Assembly: GCF_000426345.1 (NCBI RefSeq)
Contig: NZ_AUFE01000013.1
Location: forward strand, 1-64,000
Source of the DNA: Cupriavidus phytohabitans
GTDB taxonomy: Bacteria; Pseudomonadota; Gammaproteobacteria; Burkholderiales; Burkholderiaceae
DNA length: 64,000 bases
Direction: 5' to 3'
Below the pieces are notes generated by a model that saw nothing but the letters and a program-made list of their open reading frames with translations, did no database searches and was not told where the DNA came from. Below, in pieces: positions 54,576 through 63,699 of this stretch (position 1 is its first letter; the number at the start of each line of letters is the position of its first letter). The translations under genes and the position numbers were made by a program.

Positions 54576-56165
54576 TCAGGGCGCCTTGCCCGTAGGCGTT
54601 CCCAGCGGCTCGCCGATCGGCGCGCTCGCCGGTGGCTGCTTGCCCGGGGCCGGAGCGGCCGGTTTGGCGGCCGGCTTGGCGCCAGCCTTCGGCTTCGCCG
54701 CCTTGCCATTGTCGGCCGGCGGGTTGGTCTCCAGCTTCGACTTGGAGCGCTTGACCGGCTGGCCGTTAAGCTGCGCGATTGCCTGCTGCAACATGAAGTC
54801 GTCGGCCGAGCCGAATTCCACCGGCTTCTTGCGGCGCTCCTTCTCGCGCTCTTCCGGCGTCTTCTTCGCGTTCTCTTCTTCCAGGCGGCGCAGCTCCTCG
54901 ACGCGGCGCTGCTCGCGCTCGGTCATCTCCGGCTGTTCCGATTCCTGCTTGTTGTGCAGGTGGCGCTCGGTGTCGATCTCGCGCGTGATCAGCGCGTCGT
55001 CCGGATCGCCCTCGGGGTTCTGGTCGACCGGGATATCCGGGCGGATGCCCTTGGCCTGGATCGACTTGCCGCTCGGCGTGTAGTAGTACGCGATGGTCAG
55101 CTTGATGCCGGTGTCGTTGGTCAGCGGCCGCACGGTCTGCACCGAGCCCTTGCCGAACGTGGTCTTGCCCATGATCTGGGCGCGGTGGTGGTCCTGCAGC
55201 GCGCCTGCGACGATCTCGGAAGCCGAGGCCGAGTAGGCGTTGGTCAGCACCACCATCGGGATCTTCTTGTACAGCGTGGGCAGGCTCTTGAGCGGATCGT
55301 CTTCCAGCGACGACAGGCGGTAGTTGTTGTATGACGCCTTGTAGACGCGCTTGGCATCGGGCACCTGGCCATTGGTCGAGACCACGGTGGCGTCGTCCGG
55401 CAGGAACGCCGCGGCCACGCCGACCGCGCCCTGCAGCACGCCGCCGCCGTTGTTGCGCAGGTCCAGCACCAGGCCCTTCATGTTGGGATTCTTCTGCGCC
55501 AGTTCGACCAGCTTGCGCGACAGGTCGGCGACGGTGCGTTCCTGGAAACTGGTCAGGCGCACCCAGCCGATATTGTTGTCGAGCATCTTGGCCTTGACCG
55601 ACTGCACGCGGATCTCGGCGCGCGTGATCGAGACCGGGAAGGTGCGTTCCTCGCTCTTGCGGTAGATGGTCAGCGTGACCTTGGTGCCCGGCTCGCCGCG
55701 CATGCGCTTGACCGCCTGCTCCAGCGGCAGGCCGCGCACGGGCTTGTCGTCGATGCGGGTGATCAGGTCGCCCGGCTGGATGCCGGCGCGGAACGCGGGC
55801 GTGTCCTCGATCGGGTTAATCACCTTGACCAGGCCTTCTTCCTGCGAGATCTCGATGCCCAGGCCGGCAAAGCGGCCGCGGGTGCCCTCCTGCAGTTCCT
55901 TGAAATCCTTCTCGTCCAGGTAGGACGAATGCGGGTCGAGGCTGGCGACCATGCCCTTGATGGCCTCGGTCAGCAGCTTCTTGTCATCGACAGGCTCGAC
56001 GTATTCGCGCTTGATCTGCCCGAAGATATCGGCCATCAGCCGCAACTGGTCCAGCGGCAGGGGGCCCGATGAGTTCTGTGCGGTCGCCGAGATCTGCAGC
56101 GTGGCGAGCACGCCGGCGACGAGGCCGACAGAAACTAGACTGATGTTCTTGAGCGTCTTGCGCAT
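54576..56165 (-). CDS. ctpA: C-terminal processing protease CtpA (S41 family)
   Basis: 529 residues. Signal anchor NISLVSVGLVAGVLATLQIS, PDZ domain (about 100-180, GLGIEISQEEGLVKVINPIEDTPAFRAGI), catalytic Ser in AYSASASEIVAGALQD and Lys in MGKTTFGKGSVQTVRPL. A C-terminal extension of about 130 residues is first highly charged and helical (EQPEMTEREQRRVEELRRLEE), then Lys/Ala/Pro-rich to the end. Periplasmic; degrades or processes cell-wall enzymes and misfolded proteins. Confidence 0.94.
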   Translation of the reverse strand: MRKTLKNISLVSVGLVAGVLATLQISATAQNSSGPLPLDQLRLMADIFGQIKREYVEPVDDKKLLTEAIKGMVASLDPHSSYLDEKDFKELQEGTRGRFAGLGIEISQEEGLVKVINPIEDTPAFRAGIQPGDLITRIDDKPVRGLPLEQAVKRMRGEPGTKVTLTIYRKSEERTFPVSITRAEIRVQSVKAKMLDNNIGWVRLTSFQERTVADLSRKLVELAQKNPNMKGLVLDLRNNGGGVLQGAVGVAAAFLPDDATVVSTNGQVPDAKRVYKASYNNYRLSSLEDDPLKSLPTLYKKIPMVVLTNAYSASASEIVAGALQDHHRAQIMGKTTFGKGSVQTVRPLTNDTGIKLTIAYYYTPSGKSIQAKGIRPDIPVDQNPEGDPDDALITREIDTERHLHNKQESEQPEMTEREQRRVEELRRLEEENAKKTPEEREKERRKKPVEFGSADDFMLQQAIAQLNGQPVKRSKSKLETNPPADNGKAAKPKAGAKPAAKPAAPAPGKQPPASAPIGEPLGTPTGKAP

Positions 56166-56368
56166 GAGGGCTGCCTGAACGTGTACGGATCGTAACTATG
56201 GGGATTATGCCGGCTGCGGGCGCCCGGCGCCGGGAAGGCCGGAATAGCGGGATCGCGGGGCGCTTGTGTCCGACAGTATAAGGGCGTGCGGAGAAACGGA
56301 CCTGCCACGTCCCGGTTCAGGGTGGGCAGCCGCACACCGGCACGCCGGCGCGGCTGCCCGGGTGGGCG

Positions 56369-57115
56369 TCAGCGCGCCTTGCCCTGGTTGGCCACGGCCG
56401 CCAGCGAAGCGGCGATGGCCTCCTGGTCGCCCAGGTAGTAGTGGCGGATCGGGCGCAGGTCGGCGTCCAGCTCATACACGAGCGGGGTGCCGTTGGGAAT
56501 ATTGAGTCCGACGATATCGTCATCCGAAATCTGGTCCAGGTACTTCACCAGCGCGCGGATGCTGTTGCCGTGCGCGGCAATGACCACACGCTTGCCGGAT
56601 TTGATGTCGGGAGCGATCGATTCGTTCCACAACGGCATCACGCGGGCGACCGTGTCCTTCAGGCATTCGGTCAGCGGGATCTCGTTGCGCGGCACATTGG
56701 CATAGCGCGGATCCTCGTACGAGGCGCGCGGATCGGTCGGCTCCAGCGCCGGGGGCGGGGTGTCATAGCTGCGGCGCCACACCAGGACCTGCTCGTCGCC
56801 GAACTTGGCGGCGGTCTCGGCCTTGTTCAGCCCGGCCAGTGCGCCGTAGTGGCGTTCGTTCAGGCGCCATTCGTTGCGTACCGGGATCCACATCAGGTCC
56901 ATCTCGTCCTGCACGTGCCACAGGGTGCGGATGGCGCGCTTGAGCACCGAGGTGTAGGCGATGTCGAAGCCGAAGCCGGCTTCCTTGAGCAGCTTGCCGG
57001 ACTGGCGGGCCTGCGCAGCGCCGGTATCGGTCAGGTCGACGTCGACCCAGCCGGTGAAGCGGTTTTCAAGGTTCCAGGTGGATTCGCCGTGGCGGATAAG
57101 GACAAGCTTGTACAT
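56369..57115 (-). CDS. gpmA: 2,3-bisphosphoglycerate-dependent phosphoglycerate mutase
   Basis: 248 residues from ATG 57115, the usual dPGM length. Phospho-His9 in [13 protein letters not shown], second His in [28 protein letters not shown] substrate loop. Glycolysis/gluconeogenesis. Confidence 0.96.
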   Translation of the reverse strand: MYKLVLIRHGESTWNLENRFTGWVDVDLTDTGAAQARQSGKLLKEAGFGFDIAYTSVLKRAIRTLWHVQDEMDLMWIPVRNEWRLNERHYGALAGLNKAETAAKFGDEQVLVWRRSYDTPPPALEPTDPRASYEDPRYANVPRNEIPLTECLKDTVARVMPLWNESIAPDIKSGKRVVIAAHGNSIRALVKYLDQISDDDIVGLNIPNGTPLVYELDADLRPIRHYYLGDQEAIAASLAAVANQGKAR

Positions 57116-57297
57116 GCTGCTGCTTCCAGAGAGAGTAGGTAACCTGCGTGCGTCCGCGCCGTCACCTGATCCGAAGTGCTTAATGGGCACCCCATGTATC
57201 GGACAGGCGACAATGACGGGTGACCCGCTGCAACAGGGCCCGGACGCCAAACCGCGTATTTTATAATGCCGCCGACCCAACCTACCGGAAAGCCAAC

Positions 57298-57711
57298 GTG
57301 AATTTCTTTGCCGACTACAACAACCTCGCCCTGATCGCCCTGGCCGTGGTCTCCGGCGGCCTGCTGGCCTGGCCTGCGATCTCGCGCAGCACCGGTGCCA
57401 AGTCCGTCAATACGGCCGCCGCCACGCAGCTGATCAACAAGCGTGGCGCCGTCGTGGTCGACATCCGCGAACCCGCCGAGTACGCCAAGGGCCACCTGCC
57501 CCAGGCCAAGAGCGCCCCGCTGGCCGACCTGGCGTCGCGCGCCGCGGGCCTTGCAAAGGACAAGGCGGCCCCCATCATCGTGGTATGCCAGAACGGCCAG
57601 CGCGCGGGCAAGGCCCAGGCAGCGCTGAAAGAAGCCGGTTACAGTGAGATCTATGCGCTCGAGGGTGGCATCGCCGCCTGGCAGCAGGCGGGTCTGCCGC
57701 TGGTCAAGTAA
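57298..57711 (+). CDS. Membrane-anchored rhodanese-like protein
   Basis: 137 residues from GTG 57298. N-terminal membrane helix ([22 protein letters not shown]) followed by a rhodanese domain with [18 protein letters not shown] and active-site loop [12 protein letters not shown] (Cys about residue 99). A TATAAT box is at 57272-57277. Precedes grxC-secB, the same order as yibN-grxC-secB in E. coli, so it corresponds to YibN. Confidence 0.92.
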   Translation: MNFFADYNNLALIALAVVSGGLLAWPAISRSTGAKSVNTAAATQLINKRGAVVVDIREPAEYAKGHLPQAKSAPLADLASRAAGLAKDKAAPIIVVCQNGQRAGKAQAALKEAGYSEIYALEGGIAAWQQAGLPLVK

Positions 57712-57813
57712 GCCCGGCCAGGAAAGTCGCGGATCCCGCAGGCAATTCCGCCGCATCCGTCACAGCGCGCCCGGTCCGCCTGGCGCGCCGCATTGTATTC
57801 AAGGAGAGTCCAC

Positions 57814-58071
57814 ATGGCCCGCGTCGTCATGTACAGCACCGTCGTGTGCCCGTATTGCAATATGGCTGAACGCCTGCTCAAGTCCCGCGGGGTCGAGACG
57901 ATCGAGAAGATCCTGATCGACCGCGAACCGGGCAAGCGCGAAGAAATGATGTCGCGTACGGGGCGCCGTACCGTGCCGCAGATCTACATCGACGAGACCC
58001 ATGTGGGCGGCTTCGACGACCTCTCGGCGCTGGACCGCAAGGGCGGCCTGATGCCGCTGCTGGCGGCCTGA
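57814..58071 (+). CDS. grxC: Glutaredoxin 3
   Basis: 85 residues from ATG 57814 (AAGGAGAGTCCAC). Redox motif CPYC at residues 12-15, RRTVPQIYID with cis-Pro, and VGGFDDLSALD for glutathione binding. Reduces disulfides with glutathione. Confidence 0.95.
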   Translation: MARVVMYSTVVCPYCNMAERLLKSRGVETIEKILIDREPGKREEMMSRTGRRTVPQIYIDETHVGGFDDLSALDRKGGLMPLLAA

Positions 58072-58251
58072 GCGCGCTGCCGGTCAGAACTCTCTGATTC
58101 CTGGCCGGCCAGGCGCCGGCGCGGGTGAAATCGCCACCCTCGTCATGTACCATATGCGCTTTCCACTTTTCCAACCGGGCACCGGCCAGTCCTTGCGCCT
58201 CGCAGACGATGCCGCCGCCGCGCCCAACGCCCATCCTCCCGGAAGCCTTTC

Positions 58252-58770
58252 ATGAGCGACCAGCAAAACACCCAGCAGGACGATCAACCCTTCTTCAACA
58301 TCCAGCGCGTCTACCTGAAGGACATGTCGCTGGAGCAGCCCAATTCGCCCGGCATCTTCCTGGAATCGGAGGCCCCGTCGGTGGAAGTGCAAGTCAACGT
58401 TGGCGCTTCGCAGCTGCAGGAAGGCATCTTCGAGGTGGTCGTGACCGGCACCGTGACGACCAAGGTGCAGGACAAGGTGGCATTCCTGGTGGAAGCGCAC
58501 CAGGCAGGCATCTTCGATATCCGCAACGTGCCGGTGGAGCAGCTGGACCCGCTGCTGGGCATCGCCTGCCCGACCATCCTGTACCCGTACCTGCGCGGCA
58601 ACATCGCCGACGTGATCACCCGCGCCGGCTTCCAGGCCATCCACCTGTCGGAAATCAATTTCCAGGCGCTGTACGAGCAACGCCTGCAGGCGGCCATGCA
58701 GGAAGCCCAGGCGGCCGAAGGTGGCAACAGCGGCATCGTGATGCCCGACGGCAGCCAGGCTCGCCACTGA
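58252..58770 (+). CDS. secB: Protein-export chaperone SecB
   Basis: 172 residues. [47 protein letters not shown] and the C-terminal part are classical SecB. Tetrameric chaperone delivering preproteins to SecA. Terminator follows at 58799. Confidence 0.96.
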   Translation: MSDQQNTQQDDQPFFNIQRVYLKDMSLEQPNSPGIFLESEAPSVEVQVNVGASQLQEGIFEVVVTGTVTTKVQDKVAFLVEAHQAGIFDIRNVPVEQLDPLLGIACPTILYPYLRGNIADVITRAGFQAIHLSEINFQALYEQRLQAAMQEAQAAEGGNSGIVMPDGSQARH

Positions 58771-58798
58771 GCGAGCGGCCTGCCGCGCCATGCTACGG

Positions 58799-58820
58799 AA
58801 CGGGGCTGCGGCCCCGTTTT
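58799..58820 (+). terminator. Terminator after secB
   Basis: AACGGGGC-TGC-GGCCCCGTT-type stem running into TTTT. Confidence 0.8.
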
Positions 58821-58835
58821 GCTTGTGCGCATGTT

Positions 58836-59000
58836 CTAGTGTCATGACTTGGAGGTTCGTTGCATAAGTCTGCCGATAAGACGCACGATCCGTCGTCGCG
58901 AATGCTCGCAAGGCTCCAGCCTTGCTGCGCTTCGCTCCTAGTCTCGCACGCCTTCTCGACAGGCTTATTTCCGCAACGAACCCCCAACTCATGACACTAG
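58836..59000. mobile_element. 165-bp palindromic MITE-like element
   Basis: 28-bp terminal inverted repeats (58836-58863 and 58973-59000) that match in 26 of 28 positions, both ending in CTAG. The interior continues the symmetry: ATAAG-type arms with about 18 of 24 matches, and a perfect 8-bp centre GCAAGGCT-CC-AGCCTTGC. It contains no ORF. Flanks give no clear target duplication beyond the palindromic CTAG ends. Confidence 0.7.
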
Positions 59001-59028
59001 CGCCTGATTTCTCTCCGATCGAGCTGCC

Positions 59029-60045
59029 ATGAAACTGACCTTTCTCGGTGCCGGCGCCTGGGGCACCGCCCTCGCCAGCCATGCCGCGGCCACCAATGAG
59101 GTGGTGCTGTGGGGGCGTGATGCCGCGCAACTGGCGGCCATCGCCGCAACGGGTGAAAACGCGGCCTATCTGCCCGGGGTGAAGCTGTCCCGTCGGCTGG
59201 CGGTGCAAGCTGATTTCGAGCAGGCGGTGGCCCATGCCGCGGATGACCCGGACGGCATCGTGGTGGTCGCCACGCCGGTCTCCGGACTGCGCGAAATGAC
59301 ACGCAGGCTGGCCACGCGCAGCGCGCGCCCGGTGTCCATGCTGTGGCTGTGCAAGGGCTTCGAGGCCGGCACGCACCTGCTGCCGCACCAGATGGTGCGC
59401 GCCGAACTGGACGCCGCCGGCCGCACCGAAGGCTTCGACTACGGCGTGCTGACCGGTCCCAGCTTCGCGCGCGAAGTCGCGCAAGGCCTGCCGTGCGCGC
59501 TGACGGTGGCGGGCAGCGTGCCGTCGCTGGCGGAGCGGGTCCAGCAGGCTTTCCACCACCACGCCATGCGCATCTATGGCAGCGACGACCTGACCGGCGT
59601 CGAGGTCGGCGGCGCCGTCAAGAATGTGCTGGCGATCGCCACCGGGGCCAGCGACGGGCTCGGCCTCGGCCTGAATGCGCGGGCCGCGCTGGTGACGCGG
59701 GGGCTGGCCGAGATGACGCGGCTGGGGCTGGCGCTGGGCGGGCGGATCGAGACCTTCATGGGGCTGGCCGGCGTCGGCGACCTCATCCTGACCGCGACCG
59801 GCGACCTGTCGCGCAACCGCAAGGTCGGGCAGCAACTGGCCGCCGGACAGAGCCTGGAGCAGATCCTGGCCGGCCTGGGCCACGTGGCCGAAGGGGTGCG
59901 CTGCGCGCAGGCAGTGGCCGAGCTGGCCGCCGCGCATGGCGTCGAGATGCCGATCGCGCGCGCGGTGTGCGCCGTGCTGTTCGATGGCCTGGGTGTCGCC
60001 GATGCGGTCGCGCAATTGCTCCAGCGCGATGCGCGCGATGAATGA
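59029..60045 (+). CDS. gpsA: Glycerol-3-phosphate dehydrogenase [NAD(P)+]
   Basis: 338 residues. Reduces dihydroxyacetone phosphate to sn-glycerol-3-P for phospholipid synthesis. [16 protein letters not shown] (NAD loop), [36 protein letters not shown], and catalytic Lys in [14 protein letters not shown]. Order secB-gpsA as in E. coli, here split by the palindromic element. Confidence 0.95.
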   Translation: MKLTFLGAGAWGTALASHAAATNEVVLWGRDAAQLAAIAATGENAAYLPGVKLSRRLAVQADFEQAVAHAADDPDGIVVVATPVSGLREMTRRLATRSARPVSMLWLCKGFEAGTHLLPHQMVRAELDAAGRTEGFDYGVLTGPSFAREVAQGLPCALTVAGSVPSLAERVQQAFHHHAMRIYGSDDLTGVEVGGAVKNVLAIATGASDGLGLGLNARAALVTRGLAEMTRLGLALGGRIETFMGLAGVGDLILTATGDLSRNRKVGQQLAAGQSLEQILAGLGHVAEGVRCAQAVAELAAAHGVEMPIARAVCAVLFDGLGVADAVAQLLQRDARDE

Positions 60046-60090
60046 CCCCGCGCGCGCTCCAATCCTCCTGAAGAAAGTTAAATTTTCCGC

Positions 60091-61068
60091 ATGCCTACCC
60101 GCCGACACGCGCTGATCGCGCTTGCCGCCGCCTGCGCTGCCGGCGCATCCGCCAGCGTGCTGGCGCAACCGTGGCCCGCGCACCCGATCCGCATGGTGGT
60201 GCCGTTCCCGCCGGGCTCGTCGCCCGACCTGATCGCCCGCATCGTCACCGAGAAGCTGGCCGCCGCGCTGGGCCAGCCTGTGGTGATCGAGAACCGGCCC
60301 GGCGCCGGCGGCAATATCGGCACCGGCATGGTGGCGCGCGCCGCGCCGGACGGCTATACGCTGCTGTTCACGATCAACGGCCCGCTGGTGACCGCCCCAA
60401 CGCTGGCGCGCAACCTCAATTACGACCCGTTCCGCCAGCTCGCTCCGGTGACGCTGGTGGCCACGTCGCCCAATGTGCTGGTGGTCGACGCGCGGCTGCC
60501 GGTGAATAACCTGCGCGAATTCGTGGCGCTTGCCAAGTCGAAACCGGGCGCGCTGAACTTCGGCTCGCCCGGCAACGGCAGCGCGTCGCACCTGGCAATG
60601 GAGCAGCTCAAGGCCATGGCCGGGCTCGACCTGCAGCACGTGCCGTATCCCGGCTTCCCGCAGATCACGACTGCGATGGTGGGCGGGCAGGTGCAGGCGG
60701 CCTTCATGGTGCCGGCCATAGCGATGCCGCAGGTCAATGCGGGCAAGCTGCGCGTGCTGGCGGTGACGACGACCGGCCGCACCGCGGTGCTGCCCTCGGT
60801 GCCGACGGTGGCGGAGTCGGGCTATCCCGGCTTCGAGGCGATCTCCTGGCAGGCCGTGCTGGCGCCAGCCGGTACGCCGCAGGCGGTGATCGACCGTCTA
60901 TATCGTGAACTGGTGGCGATCATCGGCAGCGCCGACGTGCGCGACAAGATGCGGGCGCAGTATTTCGTGCCTGCCGGGACTGCGCCGGCGTCGCTGCGCC
61001 AGACCATGGTCAGCGAGAGAGCGCGCTGGGACAAGGTCATCCGCGCTGCGGGCGTGCAGCCGGAGTAG
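60091..61068 (+). CDS. Bug-type (TTT) periplasmic solute-binding protein
   Basis: 325 residues with a signal peptide ending near VLAQ. Family features: WPAHPIRMVVPFPPGSSPDLIARI, VVIENRPGAGGNIGTG, NFGSPGNGSASHLAMEQL. These orphan binding proteins are very numerous in Burkholderiales; no tctA/tctB partner is adjacent. Ligand is probably a carboxylate, unspecified. Confidence 0.92.
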   Translation: MPTRRHALIALAAACAAGASASVLAQPWPAHPIRMVVPFPPGSSPDLIARIVTEKLAAALGQPVVIENRPGAGGNIGTGMVARAAPDGYTLLFTINGPLVTAPTLARNLNYDPFRQLAPVTLVATSPNVLVVDARLPVNNLREFVALAKSKPGALNFGSPGNGSASHLAMEQLKAMAGLDLQHVPYPGFPQITTAMVGGQVQAAFMVPAIAMPQVNAGKLRVLAVTTTGRTAVLPSVPTVAESGYPGFEAISWQAVLAPAGTPQAVIDRLYRELVAIIGSADVRDKMRAQYFVPAGTAPASLRQTMVSERARWDKVIRAAGVQPE

Positions 61069-61081
61069 CCGGGCAGGGCGC

Positions 61082-61552
61082 CTAGCTACCCCCCGCGAAC
61101 CCGTTCTGCCGCCACGCTTCGAACACCACCACCGCCACCGTATTAGACAAGTTCAGACTGCGGTTGTCTGGCCGCATCGGCAGCCGGATCCGTTGCGCCG
61201 GCGGGAACCACTCGCGCCGCTCCGGTGAAAGCCCGCGCGTTTCCGAGCCAAACACAAACCAGTCTCCCGGCCGGAATTCCACCTGGCCGAACGGTGTCGA
61301 GCCGCGCGTGGTCAGTGCGAACATGCGCGCGGGATCGGGTTGCTCGCTGGCCATCAGCGCATCCCAGTTCTCATGCACACGCATGGCCGCATATTCGTGG
61401 TAGTCCAGGCCGGCTCGGCGCATGCGCGCGTCGTCGAGCGGGAACCCCAGGGGCTTGACCAGGTGCAGCTGCGCGCCCGTGTTGGCGCACAGGCGGATCA
61501 CATTACCGGTATTGGGCGGGATTTCGGGTTCGACCAGGACGACGTTGAACAT
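61082..61552 (-). CDS. trmL: tRNA (cytidine34-2'-O)-methyltransferase
   Basis: 156 residues from ATG 61552. SPOUT methyltransferase; VEPEIPPNTGNVIRLCANTG, LVKPLGFPLDDARMRRAGLDY, VFGSETRGLSPE, NRSLNLSNTVAVVVFEAWRQ. Methylates the wobble nucleotide of tRNA-Leu. Confidence 0.94.
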   Translation of the reverse strand: MFNVVLVEPEIPPNTGNVIRLCANTGAQLHLVKPLGFPLDDARMRRAGLDYHEYAAMRVHENWDALMASEQPDPARMFALTTRGSTPFGQVEFRPGDWFVFGSETRGLSPERREWFPPAQRIRLPMRPDNRSLNLSNTVAVVVFEAWRQNGFAGGS

Positions 61553-61614
61553 GTGCGGAGGTTCTAGAGAAACGGTGCGCACTTTAACGCGCGCACCAGG
61601 CGCTGTCATCCGGA

Positions 61615-62358
61615 CTAGGGCGTACGCAGCGCAACGATCACGCTGACGCGTGCCGCGCCGTGCGCCTTGAGGACAAGCGCTGCCTCATGCAGCGTCGCGC
61701 CGGAAGTCATCACGTCGTCCACCAGCGCCACATGCAGCCCATCCAGCCGCGCGGGCCGCGTCAGCCGGAACGCATCGCGCAGGTTCACCTGCCGCGCGGC
61801 CAGGTCCAGCGCGCGCTGGCTGCCGGTATCGCGCCGGCGCTGCAGCAGCACGGGGTCGGCGCGCAGGCCGAGCCGGCGCGCCAGCGGGCGGGCGATTTCC
61901 CAGGCCTGGTTGAAACCGCGCGCGGCCAGCCGTTGCGGCGCCAGCGGGACGGGGGCGAGCAGGTCGGGCGGCGCCAGCCCCTGCGCCGCCCAAGCCGCCG
62001 GCAGCGCCGCGGCGAGGCAGCCCGCCAGCCAGTCGGCCAGCGGCAGCGCGTGGCCGAACTTGAGCGACAGCACCAGGCTGTCCTGCGGGCTGGCGTAGTC
62101 GCCCAGCGTGCAGGCATGGTCGAACGCCGGCGGCATGGCGGCGCAGGCCGCGCAACCGGCATGGCGGCCCAGCGCCAGCGCGCAAACGGGGCAGCGCCGT
62201 AGCGGCCGCAGCAGGTCGGCGGCACACGGCGCGCACACCACGTCGCGCTGCACGCTGCCGCACAGCGCGCAGGCGCTTGGCAGCAGTGCCGGGGCGGCGG
62301 CTTGCCAGGCGCCGAGGGCCCACTTGGCGCCCATCGCGGCGCCCATCGCGGCGCCCAT
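61615..62358 (-). CDS. comF: ComF-family double zinc ribbon/phosphoribosyltransferase
   Basis: 247 residues from the first of three tandem ATGs (62358, 62346, 62334) created by a 12-bp repeat encoding Met-Gly-Ala-Ala. N-terminal zinc ribbon CALCGSVQRDVVCAPC and CPVCALALGRHAGCAAC, then a type I PRTase domain ending in LVDDVMTSGATLHEAALVLKAHGA. Linked to DNA uptake in competent bacteria. Divergent from the methyltransferase; start uncertain. Confidence 0.88.
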   Translation of the reverse strand: MGAAMGAAMGAKWALGAWQAAAPALLPSACALCGSVQRDVVCAPCAADLLRPLRRCPVCALALGRHAGCAACAAMPPAFDHACTLGDYASPQDSLVLSLKFGHALPLADWLAGCLAAALPAAWAAQGLAPPDLLAPVPLAPQRLAARGFNQAWEIARPLARRLGLRADPVLLQRRRDTGSQRALDLAARQVNLRDAFRLTRPARLDGLHVALVDDVMTSGATLHEAALVLKAHGAARVSVIVALRTP

Positions 62359-62361
62359 CGC
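62334..62361. repeat. 12-bp tandem repeat at the comF start
   Basis: Three copies of the 12-mer GGCGCCCATCGC, each supplying an in-frame ATG for comF on the minus strand. Copy number changes would alter the N-terminus but not the frame. Confidence 0.8.
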
Positions 62362-62466
62362 GGCGCGCGCGTATACTTGCCGTCCGGCCGCGGCCCATCG
62401 GGCGCGGCGGCCGCGTTCGTCCGGCGCGCGCGCCGTTTCCTGGTTTTCTTGCTGCCCTGCCTGTCC

Positions 62467-63438
62467 GTGTCCCTGCATGCCGCCGATCTCCCCGATAGCT
62501 CCGCTGGTCCCGATGCCTTCCTGCCGCCCGCGCGCCTGACCCGGCTCGCCTTCGACCGGCGCAGCCGCAACTTCGGCCAGCTGGACTTCCTGCTGGGCGA
62601 GATCGGCCGCCGCATGCAGGAGCGAATGGAGGTGATCCGGCTGGCGCCGCAGCGTGCGCTGGACATCGGCTGCGGCCACGGCCAGGGGCTGGCGGCGCTG
62701 CGCGCCCGCTTCCCTGATGCGCAGATCGCCGGCCTCGACATCTCCGGGGCGATGCTGGCCGAAGCCGGCCAGCGCGACCCGCAGCGCCATCCGGGCTGGC
62801 TCGGCCGCATGCTGGGCAAGCGGCCGCTGTTCGACCTGGTGCAGGGCGATCTTGCCACACTGCCGTTTGCGCCCGCGAGCTTCGACCTGCTGTGGTCCAA
62901 CCTGGCGCTGCACTGGCATCCCGAGCCGCACCGCGTATTCCCGGAATGGCATCGCGTGACGCGCGACGAGGGGCTGGTGCTGTTCTCGCTGTTCGGCCCC
63001 GACACCCTGGGCGAACTGCGCGCGGCCTTTGCCGAAGTCGACGACGCGCCCCATACGTTGCGTTTTGTCGACATGCACGACATTGGCGACATGCTGGTCC
63101 ACGGCGGCTGGTCCACGCCGGTGATGGACATGGAAACGCTGACCGTGACCTACGAGTCGCCCGCTACGCTGCTGCATGAGGTGCAGGCTTTCGGCGGCCT
63201 GCGCGGCCCGGCCGGCGCGCTGCCGCAAGGCCTGCGCGGCCGCTGCTGGTACCAGGCGCTGACGCAGGCGCTGGAGCGGCGCCGCAACGCCGACGGGGTG
63301 ATCCCGCTGACCTTCGAGATCGTCTACGGCCATGCGTGGAAGCTGGCGCCGCGTGGCGGCCAGGCGCTGGACGACCAGGGCCGTGCCGTGGTGCCGCTGG
63401 ACCAGATCGGCCGTGCCAGGCCCCGTAGGACAGGTTAA
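62467..63438 (+). CDS. BioC-like SAM-dependent methyltransferase
   Basis: About 323 residues if started at GTG 62467; the open frame extends to 62302 but overlaps comF and has no ribosome site, so the start is uncertain. Class I fold: RAFDRR-like RLAFDRRSRNFGQLDFLLGEIGRRM, SAM loop ALDIGCGHGQGL, DLVQGDLATLPFAPASFDLLWSNLALHW, FGPDTLGELRAAFAEVD. Matches the BioC family (malonyl-ACP methylation for biotin) or the related NDUFAF5 type; no bio genes are adjacent. Confidence 0.8.
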   Translation: MSLHAADLPDSSAGPDAFLPPARLTRLAFDRRSRNFGQLDFLLGEIGRRMQERMEVIRLAPQRALDIGCGHGQGLAALRARFPDAQIAGLDISGAMLAEAGQRDPQRHPGWLGRMLGKRPLFDLVQGDLATLPFAPASFDLLWSNLALHWHPEPHRVFPEWHRVTRDEGLVLFSLFGPDTLGELRAAFAEVDDAPHTLRFVDMHDIGDMLVHGGWSTPVMDMETLTVTYESPATLLHEVQAFGGLRGPAGALPQGLRGRCWYQALTQALERRRNADGVIPLTFEIVYGHAWKLAPRGGQALDDQGRAVVPLDQIGRARPRRTG

Positions 63439-63557
63439 AACAGAGTTAACTTGCGCATGCGACAGATTGCCGCAGGCCGAGTGCTGGCGCGGGGTCCCGG
63501 GCAGTTCCGCAGGCACAGAATCGAGCGGCGCGCAAGCGCCCTGGTCAAGGACCGCCC

Positions 63558-63586
63558 TTGTCCGTGTATGGGAAGCGCCCTATAAT
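63558..63586 (+). promoter_or_regulatory. Sigma-70 promoter upstream of the DUF2244 gene
   Basis: TTGTCC-N17-TATAAT, strong consensus. Predicted start near 63593, about 107 bp before the ATG at 63700. Confidence 0.75.
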
Positions 63587-63699
63587 GCGCCAGTTTGTCG
63601 CAGTGGTCCCCTGGCACAAGAACGTCCTGGTTTTGCACCTGCACTGTGCAGCCCGGGCGCCAACGTCCCGGGTGTGCATCCGATGCAGAGTGGTTGGCG

